A stretch of 17,189 bases of DNA from Candidatus Methanoperedentaceae archaeon (GCA_014859785.1 JACUTP010000020.1:1-17189), one strand, 5' to 3'; positions 1-7,232 are shown, counted from the stretch's first letter. Translations and numbers: made by a program. Notes: generated from the letters alone by a model not told the origin.

Positions 1-18
1 AATATATGTAAGCAATCT

Positions 19-51
19 ATCAAATTAGAAATGCCAGTTTTTTAATTTGAT
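19..51. terminator. 13-bp hairpin, likely terminator of the upstream gene
   Basis: Positions 19-31 pair with 39-51 (12 Watson-Crick pairs and one G-T) around a 7-base loop, TGCCAGT. A T-rich stretch follows at 52-65. The arms are AT-rich, so the stem is long but not very GC-stable. It lies just upstream of the psmB promoter, so a terminator or boundary for whatever precedes the window is the simplest reading. No gene is visible in 1-117. Confidence 0.45.
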
Positions 52-74
52 TGGATTTTCTCTTGTCCCACAGC

Positions 75-98
75 CGAAAAAGCAATAAACTTTAAATA
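75..98 (+). promoter_or_regulatory. psmB promoter (BRE/TATA)
   Basis: TTTAAATA at 91-98 is a good archaeal TATA box, preceded by a purine-rich BRE-like CGAAAA at 75-80. A start about 25 bases downstream of the box centre falls near 118-122. That leaves a leader of about 35-40 bases before the ATG at 157 and argues against the in-frame ATG at 118. Confidence 0.6.
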
Positions 99-156
99 CA
101 TCAATACAAATATTGGTATGCTAATTTTCTCATTTTTTAGTGATGAGGTATTTAAA

Positions 157-786
157 ATGGATAATATGGAATATAAAGGAACTACTACAATCGGGTTAGT
201 TTGTGAAAATGGTGTGGTTTTAGCCTCTGAGAGAAGGGCAACAATGGGTAATTTTATCGCAAGCAAGGATGCGAAGAAGGTCTATCAGGTGGATGACCTC
301 ATTGCTATGACCACAGCCGGTTCTGTCGGCGATGCACAGAGACTTGTGAAATGGATGCAGGTTGAATCAAAACTCTATAAAATGCGCAGGGAAGAGCCAA
401 TGACTGTAAAGGGAATAGTAAGCATGCTTGCCAATATCCTGAGCGGTTCAAGGTACTATCCCTTCATGGTCCAGCTTCTTATAGGCGGGGTTGATAAAAA
501 CGGTCCGGGTGTCTATTCACTTGACGCTATCGGCGGAATAATCGATGAAAAAAAGGCAGTGGCTACGGGTTCGGGCTCACCCATTGCATATGGTGTCCTT
601 GAAGACAGGTATGTTGACAACATGCCGGTAGATGACGGGGTGGAACTGGCAGTACGCGCGCTCCATAATGCCATGAAACGTGATTCTGCATCAGGCAATA
701 ATATAAACGTGGTAAAAATCACTGATGGCAGGTACATAGAGGTAGAAGATAGTGAAATAGAAAGAATTCGAGAAACTCTTTCATAA
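157..786 (+). CDS. psmB: Proteasome beta subunit (20S core, catalytic)
   Basis: This is the catalytic beta subunit of the archaeal 20S proteasome, an N-terminal threonine hydrolase that forms the two inner heptameric rings. The chosen start gives 209 residues. GAGGT at 145-149 sits 7 bases before this ATG, and the predicted transcription start excludes the ATG at 118. The first 8 residues (MDNMEYKG) are a short propeptide removed by autocleavage before Thr9, which becomes Thr1. Counting from it, Glu17 and Lys33 (ERRATM, DAKK) are in place, as are the TGSGSP segment and the RDSASG segment with the structural Asp/Ser of the active site. The length is normal for the family. The aCPSF1 gene follows after 43 bases that include an oligo-T tract, so the two may be transcribed separately. 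Confidence 0.96.
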   Translation: MDNMEYKGTTTIGLVCENGVVLASERRATMGNFIASKDAKKVYQVDDLIAMTTAGSVGDAQRLVKWMQVESKLYKMRREEPMTVKGIVSMLANILSGSRYYPFMVQLLIGGVDKNGPGVYSLDAIGGIIDEKKAVATGSGSPIAYGVLEDRYVDNMPVDDGVELAVRALHNAMKRDSASGNNINVVKITDGRYIEVEDSEIERIRETLS

Positions 787-791
787 ATCTA

Positions 792-807
792 TTTTTCTTT
801 TTTTTTT
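792..807 (+). terminator. Oligo-T tract downstream of psmB
   Basis: TTTTTC followed by ten T lies 6 bases after the psmB stop. Runs of this kind are the standard archaeal intrinsic termination signal and are also the U-rich RNA recognised by aCPSF1, whose own gene starts 22 bases later. The adjoining TTTAAAAA (805-812) could serve as a poor TATA element, but it is only about 20 bases from the aCPSF1 start codon. Confidence 0.6.
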
Positions 808-829
808 AAAAATTTTAGGGACTACGATA

Positions 830-2743
830 ATGACAGTTGAAGATTTATTAAAAGAACTTAAACAGGACATAAGAGAAAAACTTCCCAAGGATATAACCAT
901 ATCCGATGTTGATTTTGAAGGTCCGGAACTTGTTATATATACAGAAGAACCGCGAAAATTCGCAGATAACGGCGACCTTGTCAAAAACCTTGCAAAAGAG
1001 TTAAGAAAACGTCTTGTTGTCAGGCCTGACCCAAAGGTACTGGCTTCGCCTGAAGAAGCGATTGCTGCGATTATGAGGATAGTGCCTCCTGAATCGGGGA
1101 TATCCAACCATTATTTTGATATTGATACGGGAGAGGTTGTAATAGAAGCCGAAAAGCCGGGCCTGGTTATCGGAAGGCATGGGGAAACACTTCGCGATAT
1201 CACAAAAGAGATAGCATGGACCCCGAAGGTTGTCAGGACGCCTCCCATGAAGTCCAAGACCGTAAACAACATACGCCAGTTAATGCGGTCAAGCAAGGAC
1301 GAGCGAAAGGATATTTTAAAGACAATTGGAAGGAAGATACACCGCGACATATCATCAAAGCACAAATGGGTGCGATTGACAACCCTTGGTGCATGCCGTG
1401 AAGTGGGTCGCAGCTGCTTTTTATTATCCACACCTGAAACAAGGATATTGATAGACTGCGGTGTGGCTGTGAGCGACGAAGATAACGGCACACCATACCT
1501 TTACGTGCCAGAAGTGCATCCCATAAACCAGATAGATGCCGTAGTCCTTACCCACCCCCATCTTGACCACGTCGGACTTGTACCTTTACTGTATAAATAC
1601 GGGTATGAAGGGCCGGTTTACTGTACCCCTCCGACACGGGATTTAATGGCACTCCTGCAGCTTGATTATATTGATGTGGCTGCAAGGGAAGGTAAGAAAA
1701 TCCCCTACGAGTCAGCAATGATACGCGAGGCGCTTAAACATACGATTACACTTGATTTTGGCGGCGTGACAGATATAGGCCCTGATATGAAACTTACATT
1801 CCACAATGCCGGACATATCCTTGGTTCGGCAATAGCGCATTTCCATGTGGGTGACGGGTTGTACAATATTGCTTTTACCGGGGATTTCAAGTATGAGAAA
1901 ACGCGCCTTTTTGACCCTGCAGTAAACAATTTCCCGAGAATTGAAGCTGTTGTTATGGAAGCAACATACGGGGGTGCAAGGGATATGCAGCCTTCGAGGA
2001 AGGAGGCAGAGGTGCATCTCCTGCAGATAGCAAAGGAAACTCTTGAAGGCGGCGGGGCTGTCCTGATTCCGACTTTTGCTGTCGGAAGAAGCCAGGAAGT
2101 CATGATTGTGCTTGAGGAAGCAATCCGTAAAGGGACAATCCCTGATGTACCTGTATATCTTGACGGTATGATATACGAAGCCACTGCAATTCATACAACG
2201 CATCCTGAATACCTGAATAATGAACTCAGGAACAAGATATTCCATCAGGGAATGAATCCGTTCCTTTCAAAATGTTTTATCCAGGTGGACTCAAAAGAGA
2301 AACGCAGGGATATTATCGATAACCGTGAGTCATGTATCGTGCTTGCAACCTCAGGTATGATGAATGGCGGTCCGGTCATGGAGTACCTGAGAGCATACGG
2401 CCCTGAGGAAAGGAATACGCTTGTATTCGTGGGTTACCAGGCAGAAGGTACTATGGGTAAGCGTATCCAGAAAGGATGGAAGGAAATACCGACACACGCA
2501 ACAGGGGGCAGGACTGAAACTGTAAAGATTAATGCACGTATTGAAACAGCCGATGGTTTTTCGGGTCATTCTGACAGGGCGCAGTTAATGTCGTATATCA
2601 GGAAGATGAAACCAAGACCCGAGTATATTATCACCCAGCATGGTGATAGCAAGAACTGCATGGACCTTGCCAGTTCGATTTACCGCAAATTCAGGATTGA
2701 AACCCGCGCGCCAATGAACCTTGAAACGATAAGGCTGGGATAG
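830..2743 (+). CDS. aCPSF1 / FttA: KH-domain beta-CASP ribonuclease, transcription termination factor
   Basis: This is the archaeal homologue of CPSF73, a zinc-dependent ribonuclease that cleaves nascent RNA at U-rich tracts and drives transcription termination. The 637 residues are the normal length. The first 145 or so residues form the KH-type RNA-binding region, including an IGRHG version of the GxxG loop. The metallo-beta-lactamase core follows, with HPHLDH at residues 242-247 as the metal site and TGDFK later. The beta-CASP segment carries the motif A acid in MEATYG, then FSGHSD (motif B) and QHGD (motif C). All catalytic residues appear intact. The ATG at 830 has only a weak upstream AGGG. 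It follows psmB, an arrangement I believe recurs in euryarchaea. The gene is usually annotated as a KH/beta-CASP RNase; no standard symbol is certain. Confidence 0.95.
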   Translation: MTVEDLLKELKQDIREKLPKDITISDVDFEGPELVIYTEEPRKFADNGDLVKNLAKELRKRLVVRPDPKVLASPEEAIAAIMRIVPPESGISNHYFDIDTGEVVIEAEKPGLVIGRHGETLRDITKEIAWTPKVVRTPPMKSKTVNNIRQLMRSSKDERKDILKTIGRKIHRDISSKHKWVRLTTLGACREVGRSCFLLSTPETRILIDCGVAVSDEDNGTPYLYVPEVHPINQIDAVVLTHPHLDHVGLVPLLYKYGYEGPVYCTPPTRDLMALLQLDYIDVAAREGKKIPYESAMIREALKHTITLDFGGVTDIGPDMKLTFHNAGHILGSAIAHFHVGDGLYNIAFTGDFKYEKTRLFDPAVNNFPRIEAVVMEATYGGARDMQPSRKEAEVHLLQIAKETLEGGGAVLIPTFAVGRSQEVMIVLEEAIRKGTIPDVPVYLDGMIYEATAIHTTHPEYLNNELRNKIFHQGMNPFLSKCFIQVDSKEKRRDIIDNRESCIVLATSGMMNGGPVMEYLRAYGPEERNTLVFVGYQAEGTMGKRIQKGWKEIPTHATGGRTETVKINARIETADGFSGHSDRAQLMSYIRKMKPRPEYIITQHGDSKNCMDLASSIYRKFRIETRAPMNLETIRLG

Positions 2744-2860
2744 AGTTTATTCTTTATTTCAGGCAAGTGGTTAAGGCGGGAAGCAGCAGGTTATCAAGGC
2801 AGGAAATTTTCATATCTTCCTGAGTGGTGTGAAGGTTGTCTGCGGAAGTGTTCCTTGCAA

Positions 2861-2890
2861 ATTGTGAAATATGATATTGCGAAATACTAT
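2861..2890 (+). repeat. Imperfect 15-base tandem repeat in the promoter of the next gene
   Basis: ATTGTGAAATATGAT (2861-2875) is followed directly by ATTGCGAAATACTAT (2876-2890), with 12 of 15 bases identical. It lies 29 bases upstream of the start of the 2919 gene and contains its TATA-like sequences. It could be a two-copy regulator site or a chance AT-rich repeat. Confidence 0.4.
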
Positions 2891-2918
2891 AATACCATAA
2901 AGCACACAAAGAGGAAAC

Positions 2919-3800
2919 ATGAAACAGGAAAATGCAAACAAACTTATGGCATTGTTCATGGCAGGAATAATGTTATTTTCGATAGCTGCTTACTTATTAA
3001 GCGCGCCGCCAGACACCTCGCGACAAGAACCCCAGCAAGGCACCACAACGTACAACCCTGAATTCTGGACAATAAACGAGCCCTTCTTCTCAATATCAGA
3101 TGCCCTTAAAATGACACCAGGAGGGGTTAATACAGCACACTTCGCTGACATGGAACGCATGACACCAAGGATGGCACAGTGGGTAAGGGAGGGTGGGTTT
3201 CCTATCATCAACGAGGTAGACAGTATCTACAAATCAGACACCACCCGCATGTACTACACAACTCTCGGAACCGATGAGAACGGGTCATTCGTGGTACTCA
3301 GCACAATGTTCCCTGAAAAGAACGACTTTGAATACATGGTCTCCCCGAATGTTTACGGCTACCATTACATTCTATTCAGGCAGGAACCGCAATACAACGG
3401 TCTTATAAACGTCATGGGAACCCCGACACTTCTTGCACCGCCAGATGCCGCAATAGGTGTACTTGAAATAATAACCTCCCTCAATGAAACCGCCACAGCG
3501 TATGACAGTTTCGAGGAATTACTCGGTATTATTGAGCCAGCATCCTTCCAGATAATCAATTCAAGTGTTGATTTTGCAGACGATTTTTACTTCGGAATTC
3601 GTGACATAAACGGAAGCTACGAGAGGACAACCGCATACAATAACATTAACCAGGGTCTTCTCGAAAAGCTTGAACAACAGAAAACCAACAGCACAGAACG
3701 TGGTTTCTCCGGATATAACATCACAAGCACAGGGAATTATACGGTTGTTACGATAACATCCTCAGAGTTTTATGATTTATTGGACGAGGAAACATCATGA
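2919..3800 (+). CDS. Membrane-anchored extracytoplasmic protein, unknown function
   Basis: I do not recognise a characterised family. The 293 residues begin with a short basic N-terminus and one hydrophobic segment at about 9-28 (signal anchor or uncleaved signal), followed by a polar domain without further membrane spans. The polar part has seven N-x-S/T sequons (Asn 121, 189, 214, 231, 257, 267, 273), which fits an exported and N-glycosylated archaeal surface protein. Residues 169-190 are the most hydrophobic part of the outer domain. The start is supported by GAGG at 2911-2914, although the 4-base spacing is short. The gene stands between aCPSF1 and the ribosomal cluster, 175 bases behind the former, so its position says little about its job. 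The stop overlaps ATGA at 3797-3800. Confidence 0.8.
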   Translation: MKQENANKLMALFMAGIMLFSIAAYLLSAPPDTSRQEPQQGTTTYNPEFWTINEPFFSISDALKMTPGGVNTAHFADMERMTPRMAQWVREGGFPIINEVDSIYKSDTTRMYYTTLGTDENGSFVVLSTMFPEKNDFEYMVSPNVYGYHYILFRQEPQYNGLINVMGTPTLLAPPDAAIGVLEIITSLNETATAYDSFEELLGIIEPASFQIINSSVDFADDFYFGIRDINGSYERTTAYNNINQGLLEKLEQQKTNSTERGFSGYNITSTGNYTVVTITSSEFYDLLDEETS

Positions 3801-3807
3801 ACGCAAG

Positions 3808-3815
3808 ATATATAG
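3808..3815 (+). promoter_or_regulatory. TATA box of the rpl7ae cluster
   Basis: ATATATAG lies 8 bases after the preceding stop codon. A start about 25 bases downstream (near 3836) would give rpl7ae a leader of roughly 60 bases, long for an archaeal ribosomal-protein gene. Confidence 0.5.
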
Positions 3816-3847
3816 TACTTCACGGTGTAGTGGAACGCCGACCTTTT

Positions 3848-3897
3848 CATTAAATGAATGATGAAGGATTAACATCCCGAAGGAAATGATTTAAATG
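3848..3897 (+). promoter_or_regulatory. Possible k-turn-like leader structure around the rpl7ae start codon
   Basis: The leader contains ATGATGA (3858-3864), an exact match to the box C consensus RUGAUGA. It is followed by a small hairpin, GGAT (3866-3869) pairing with ATCC (3874-3877), then CGA. On either side of that stem, G3863-A3864 faces G3879-A3880, so two tandem sheared G-A pairs can form next to a G-C pair, as in a box C/D k-turn. The outer CATTAAAT (3848-3855) can pair with ATTT-AATG (3889-3897, one A bulged), which would bury the start codon; the ribosome-binding AAGGA (3880-3884) lies inside. L7Ae is a k-turn-binding protein, so feedback on its own translation is plausible. The box D analogue is CCGA instead of CUGA and the internal loop is large, so this is tentative. 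Confidence 0.3.
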
Positions 3898-4263
3898 GCA
3901 CAACAAATTATTAAATTTGAAGTTCCGGAAGAGCTAGCCAACAAAGCCCTTGAAGCTCTGGAAATGGCAAGAGATACCGGAAAAATCAGGAAAGGAACAA
4001 ACGAAACCACAAAAGCAGTTGAACGTGGTATCGTGAAACTCGTATTAATAGCAGAAGACCTGAACCCTGCTGAAATTATCGCACACCTGCCCGCACTGAG
4101 TGAAGAGAAAAATACCCCTTTCATATATGTGAAGAAACAGGTAGAACTCGGTGCAGCCTGCGGATTAAGTGTTGGCAGCGGCTCAGCTGCTATACTTGAC
4201 GCTGGCAACGGAAAGGAACTTCTCGAAGAAGTCGTACAGAAAGTCCAGGCATTAAAGACGTGA
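3895..4263 (+). CDS. rpl7ae: Ribosomal protein L7Ae (k-turn-binding)
   Basis: L7Ae is a large-subunit protein that also binds k-turns in box C/D and H/ACA guide RNAs and in RNase P RNA. The 122 residues are the normal archaeal size. The sequence has the family hallmarks: the RKGTNETTKAVERG stretch that contacts the k-turn (about residues 32-45), the LVLIAEDLNP strand-helix, and the VKKQVELGAACG segment near 80-91. The ATG at 3895 is preceded by AAGGA at 3880-3884, ten bases away. It is the first gene of a tightly packed cluster: rps28e begins 4 bases after its stop. Confidence 0.97.
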   Translation: MAQQIIKFEVPEELANKALEALEMARDTGKIRKGTNETTKAVERGIVKLVLIAEDLNPAEIIAHLPALSEEKNTPFIYVKKQVELGAACGLSVGSGSAAILDAGNGKELLEEVVQKVQALKT

Positions 4264-4267
4264 GACC

Positions 4268-4480
4268 ATGGCAGACGATACAGGATTTCCTGCCGAAGTT
4301 ATTGAGGTCGTTGGCAAGACCGGTATGCATGGTGAAGCCATGCAGGTTCAGTGCAGGATACTTGAAGGCAGGGATAAAGGCAGGATTATCACCCGTAATG
4401 TAATCGGCCCGATAAAACTCGGTGATATCCTGATGCTTCTTGAAACATCCCGTGAAGCAAAGAAACTGACCGGAAGGTGA
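4268..4480 (+). CDS. rps28e: Ribosomal protein S28e
   Basis: This is a small-subunit protein with an OB-like fold that lies near the mRNA exit channel. At 70 residues it is full length. The conserved EVIEVVGKTGMHGEAMQV segment (residues 10-27) and the C-terminal GPIKLGDILMLLETSREA segment identify it. The ribosome-binding sequence GTGAG overlaps the rpl7ae stop codon, consistent with translational coupling in the cluster. Confidence 0.97.
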   Translation: MADDTGFPAEVIEVVGKTGMHGEAMQVQCRILEGRDKGRIITRNVIGPIKLGDILMLLETSREAKKLTGR

Positions 4481-4484
4481 GAAC

Positions 4485-4679
4485 ATGGAAAAAAGAAAGT
4501 GCTCATTCTGCGGTGATGGCATCGAGCCTGGCACGGGCAAGCTGTATGCAAAGAAGGACGGAACCATATTCTATTTCTGCTCCTCCAAATGCCAGGGCAA
4601 CCAGAAACTTGGCAGAGTGGCGCGGAAGGTCAGCTGGACAGACGCCGGACGGAAAGCCAGGGGCAAATCGAACAAATAG
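4485..4679 (+). CDS. rpl24e: Ribosomal protein L24e, zinc-binding
   Basis: This is a 64-residue large-subunit protein of the short archaeal type. Cys6/Cys9 (CSFC) and Cys32/Cys36 (CSSKC) form the treble-clef zinc site, and the SFCGDGIEPGTG and basic C-terminal parts match the family. It starts 4 bases after the rps28e stop, with GGTGAG overlapping that stop. The next gene, ndk, begins 8 bases after its stop. Confidence 0.97.
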   Translation: MEKRKCSFCGDGIEPGTGKLYAKKDGTIFYFCSSKCQGNQKLGRVARKVSWTDAGRKARGKSNK

Positions 4680-4687
4680 GTGGGAAC

Positions 4688-5140
4688 GTGGAACGTACGT
4701 ATGTTATGGTCAAACCGGATGGTGTCCAGCGCGGGCTGGTGGGCGAGGTACTGCGCAGGGTGGAGAGGCGCGGACTCAGGATTGCAGCCCTGCGGATGAA
4801 CACCATTTCCCGCGAGGTTGCAGAGAAACATTACTCTGAGCATATGGAAAAACCATTTTTCAAATCATTGATTGGTTTTATAACCTCGGGACCTTCCGTG
4901 TCTATGGTTATCGAAGGGCAAAATGCAGTTTCGGTAATGCGGGAAATAAACGGCGCGACAAATCCTTTAAATGCTGCCATGGGAACCATCCGCGGTGATT
5001 TTGCTCTTGACACGGGGCGAAACGTGGTTCATGCCAGCGATTCTCCAGGATCAGCTGAACGGGAAATTGCTATCCACTTCCGGGAATCGGAGATAGCTGC
5101 TTATTCCCGGATTGATGAAACCTGGCTCTACGAGAACTGA
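4688..5140 (+). CDS. ndk: Nucleoside diphosphate kinase
   Basis: The enzyme transfers the gamma phosphate from ATP to other nucleoside diphosphates through a phosphohistidine. I place the start at GTG 4688: it gives 150 residues beginning (M)ERTYVMVKPDGVQRG, the canonical NDK N-terminus, with GGTGG just upstream at 4679-4683. The longer frame opening at 4589 would overlap most of rpl24e and adds no family sequence. The signature NVVHASDS carries the active-site His115, and KPDG, the RxRGD-type stretch near 100-104 (TIRGDF) and the C-terminal acidic tail are present. It is the fourth gene of the rpl7ae-rps28e-rpl24e-ndk-infB cluster. Confidence 0.96.
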   Translation: MERTYVMVKPDGVQRGLVGEVLRRVERRGLRIAALRMNTISREVAEKHYSEHMEKPFFKSLIGFITSGPSVSMVIEGQNAVSVMREINGATNPLNAAMGTIRGDFALDTGRNVVHASDSPGSAEREIAIHFRESEIAAYSRIDETWLYEN

Positions 5141-5171
5141 CCTAAAAGTTGCCGGGATTCTCCAGCACCAG

Positions 5172-5177
5172 TTTTTT
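5172..5177 (+). terminator. Short T-run after ndk
   Basis: Six T (5172-5177) lie 32 bases after the ndk stop and just upstream of the infB TATA box. It could terminate part of the ribosomal-cluster transcript. It is short and has no clear hairpin, so this is a weak call. Confidence 0.25.
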
Positions 5178-5198
5178 CCGATAAGCAAACCGGGAAAA

Positions 5199-5212
5199 CC
5201 GAAATTTAAATA
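5199..5212 (+). promoter_or_regulatory. infB promoter, probably leaderless
   Basis: CCGAAA (BRE-like) followed by TTTAAATA at 5205-5212 is one of the best promoter matches in the window. The box centre is about 27 bases from the ATG at 5235, so transcription would start at or within a few bases of the start codon. No ribosome-binding sequence is present between the box and the ATG. Confidence 0.65.
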
Positions 5213-5234
5213 CTTTTAGCATTATCTATCGAGT

Positions 5235-7004
5235 ATGGGACAAAACCTTCGAACCCCAATTGTAAGTGTGATGGGGCATGTTGACCATGGCAAGACCTCG
5301 GTACTTGATAAAATAAGAGGAACTGCCGTGGTTGACAGGGAAGCAGGTCTCATTACCCAGCATATAGGAGCCACAGAAGTCCCGCTTGACATTATTAAAC
5401 GCGTATGCGGTCCGATATTTAAAGGTGATACAGCAGGAGCAATACCAGGACTGCTTTTTATCGATACGCCAGGGCACAGGGCTTTCACAACACTCAGGGC
5501 AAGGGGGGGTGCACTCTCAGACCTTGCTGTGGTTGTTGTTGATATTAACGAGGGTTTCCAGCCCCAGACCCTGGAAGTCATTGAAATCCTGAAAAGGTTC
5601 AAAACCCCGTTTGTGGTGGTTGCGAATAAGATTGACAGGGTACAGGGGTGGGCTCCCCAGCCTGACCAGCCGTTTATACTTTCTTTCAAGAAACAGTCAG
5701 AACATGTGAAAAACTTACTTGACGAAAAATTATACATTATCATAGGCAAACTCTATGAACTCGGGTTCAGCTCTGACAGGTACGACAGGGTGCGGGATTT
5801 CCAGAAGAATATCGGTGTGATACCAATAAGTGCCAAAACAGGGGAAGGAATCTCCGAACTGCTGATGGTACTCATGGGACTTGCCAGGAAATTTCTTGGG
5901 AAAAACCTCCAGTACAGGGCAGTCGGTCCGGGAACCGGGGCTGTCCTTGAGGTAAAAGAAGAGGTCGGGCTCGGAACAACACTTGATGTTATATTATATG
6001 ACGGGGAACTGAAAGTGGGGGATACCATTGTTGTTGGAAGTATTGGCCCTCCCATAGTGACAAAAGTCCGGGCACTTTTAAAACCAAGACCGCTTTCTGA
6101 TATGCGCATTGAAGAGAAGTTCGGGCATGTGGATAAAGTGGTTGCGGCAGCAGGTATAAAAATTGCTGCACCGAACCTTGAAAACGCCCTATCGGGTTCT
6201 GAGGTAAGGGTGGCAACCGATAACGTGGATGAGGTAGTAGAGCAGATAAAATCTGGCATAGACGAGGTTTTAATTGAAACCGAAACTAACGGGATTATGA
6301 TTAAAGCCGATACAATCGGCTCACTTGAAGCCCTCCTGAACGAGTTTAAAAAAGAGGAAATACCGATTCGCAAGGCATCCATAGGTGACATATCAAAACG
6401 CGATATTGCCGAGGCAAAGACCATAAAAGAACCGTTATTTTCCGTGATTGTGGGATTCGACGTGGATGTGCTTCCTGATGCAAGGGAAGAACTTAATGAG
6501 TCAGGTATCAAGCTTTTCTTAAATGATGTAATCTACAAACTTATCGAGGATTACCATGAATGGGAGACAAAACAAAAACAGCTAATGGAGAAGAGGCGCT
6601 ACGAGACCATAATAATGCCGGGCAGGTTCAGGATAATGCCAGATTGCACGTTCAGGCAGAGCAAGCCTGCGGTCGTCGGAGTGCATGTCCTTGGCGGTAT
6701 CATCAAGACAAACCTTGAAGTGATGAAAGAGGACGGCTCTGTTATCGGGAGAATAAAGGGAATTCAGGAGCATAACGAGAACATAGGCGAGGCAAGGGCA
6801 GGCATGGAAGTTGCGGTTGCCATTGACGGCCCAATTGTGGGGCGCCAGATAAAGGAAGGGGATACGCTTTATATTGATGTGCCTGAGAAACACGCGAAAA
6901 TCTCGGAACAGGAACTTTTTGAATCCATGAAGGTCGAGGATAAGGAAACCCTGCTGGCATTCATGGAAATAAAGCGCAGGGGTAATCCTTTCTGGGGAAA
7001 GTAA
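5235..7004 (+). CDS. infB: Translation initiation factor aIF5B (IF2 homologue)
   Basis: This is a GTPase that promotes subunit joining and initiator tRNA placement. The 589 residues match the compact archaeal form, without an intein. The G domain is complete: GHVDHGKT at residues 14-21 (G1), a threonine-bearing switch I around TQHIGATE, DTPGH from residue 77 (G3) and NKID at 131-134 (G4), followed by ISAKTGEG (G5). Domain II, the alpha/beta/alpha domain III and the C-terminal beta-barrel follow in the expected order (GVHVLGGIIKTN, GRIKGIQEHNENI). The gene ends the classical translation cluster but has its own TATA box, so it can be expressed independently of the ribosomal genes upstream. A strong hairpin covers its stop codon. 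Confidence 0.97.
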   Translation: MGQNLRTPIVSVMGHVDHGKTSVLDKIRGTAVVDREAGLITQHIGATEVPLDIIKRVCGPIFKGDTAGAIPGLLFIDTPGHRAFTTLRARGGALSDLAVVVVDINEGFQPQTLEVIEILKRFKTPFVVVANKIDRVQGWAPQPDQPFILSFKKQSEHVKNLLDEKLYIIIGKLYELGFSSDRYDRVRDFQKNIGVIPISAKTGEGISELLMVLMGLARKFLGKNLQYRAVGPGTGAVLEVKEEVGLGTTLDVILYDGELKVGDTIVVGSIGPPIVTKVRALLKPRPLSDMRIEEKFGHVDKVVAAAGIKIAAPNLENALSGSEVRVATDNVDEVVEQIKSGIDEVLIETETNGIMIKADTIGSLEALLNEFKKEEIPIRKASIGDISKRDIAEAKTIKEPLFSVIVGFDVDVLPDAREELNESGIKLFLNDVIYKLIEDYHEWETKQKQLMEKRRYETIIMPGRFRIMPDCTFRQSKPAVVGVHVLGGIIKTNLEVMKEDGSVIGRIKGIQEHNENIGEARAGMEVAVAIDGPIVGRQIKEGDTLYIDVPEKHAKISEQELFESMKVEDKETLLAFMEIKRRGNPFWGK

Positions 7005-7022
7005 CCTGTTTATAACGGTTAC
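7001..7022 (+). terminator. Hairpin overlapping the infB stop codon
   Basis: GTAACC (7001-7006) pairs with GGTTAC (7017-7022), and GTT (7008-7010) pairs with AAC (7014-7016) after a single bulged T, giving nine pairs around a TAT loop. The infB stop codon (7002-7004) is inside the stem. The following sequence (CAGCTATATTTTACC) has only a short T-run, so it may be a 3'-end stability element as well as, or in place of, a terminator. Confidence 0.45.
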
Positions 7023-7131
7023 CAGCTATATTTTACCAGAAAATGATATTATTAAAGATGGACAGGTTGGGGAGTGGGGGTTAGTGAAAAAAGTTGTTGC
7101 CTGCCCATCAGCCCCTACTATAACAACATCC

Positions 7132-7143
7132 TATTTAAAAATA
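7132..7143 (+). promoter_or_regulatory. Candidate rubredoxin promoter
   Basis: TATTTAAAAATA would give a transcription start near 7163 and a leader of about 70 bases. A second box, CTTTATATC at 7193-7201, would start transcription almost on the ribosome-binding site, so the upstream box is favoured. TTGACA occurs twice between them (7164 and 7184), without evident meaning in an archaeon. Confidence 0.4.
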
Positions 7144-7232
7144 ACGGTCTTGAAGGGAAAAACTTGACAGAACCGGGAATGGTATTGACAAACTTTATAT
7201 CCTTTTATTCCGAATTCATTAAGGAGGATTTT

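Noticed and set aside
118..156. N-terminal extension of the proteasome beta subunit from the ATG at 118
   Set aside because: It lies at or before the predicted transcription start, has no ribosome-binding site, and the ATG at 157 has GAGGT seven bases upstream and gives the usual short propeptide.
2797..2822. CAGGAA/TTCCTG inverted repeat between aCPSF1 and the next gene
   Set aside because: Only six pairs with an 11-base loop and no T-run; too weak to call a terminator or RNA element.
4589..4687. Upstream extension of the ndk frame starting at ATG 4589
   Set aside because: It overlaps rpl24e almost fully and has no NDK-like sequence; GTG 4688 gives the canonical N-terminus with a ribosome-binding site.
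7164..7189. Two TTGACA sequences upstream of rubredoxin, like a bacterial -35 box
   Set aside because: Every other gene in the window has archaeal TATA-type promoters, and no matching -10 element at proper spacing supports a bacterial promoter.
7074..7232. Upstream extension of the rubredoxin frame
   Set aside because: The AAGGAGGA site directly before 7233 and the family N-terminus MAKYRC fix the start; the extension is not protein-like.
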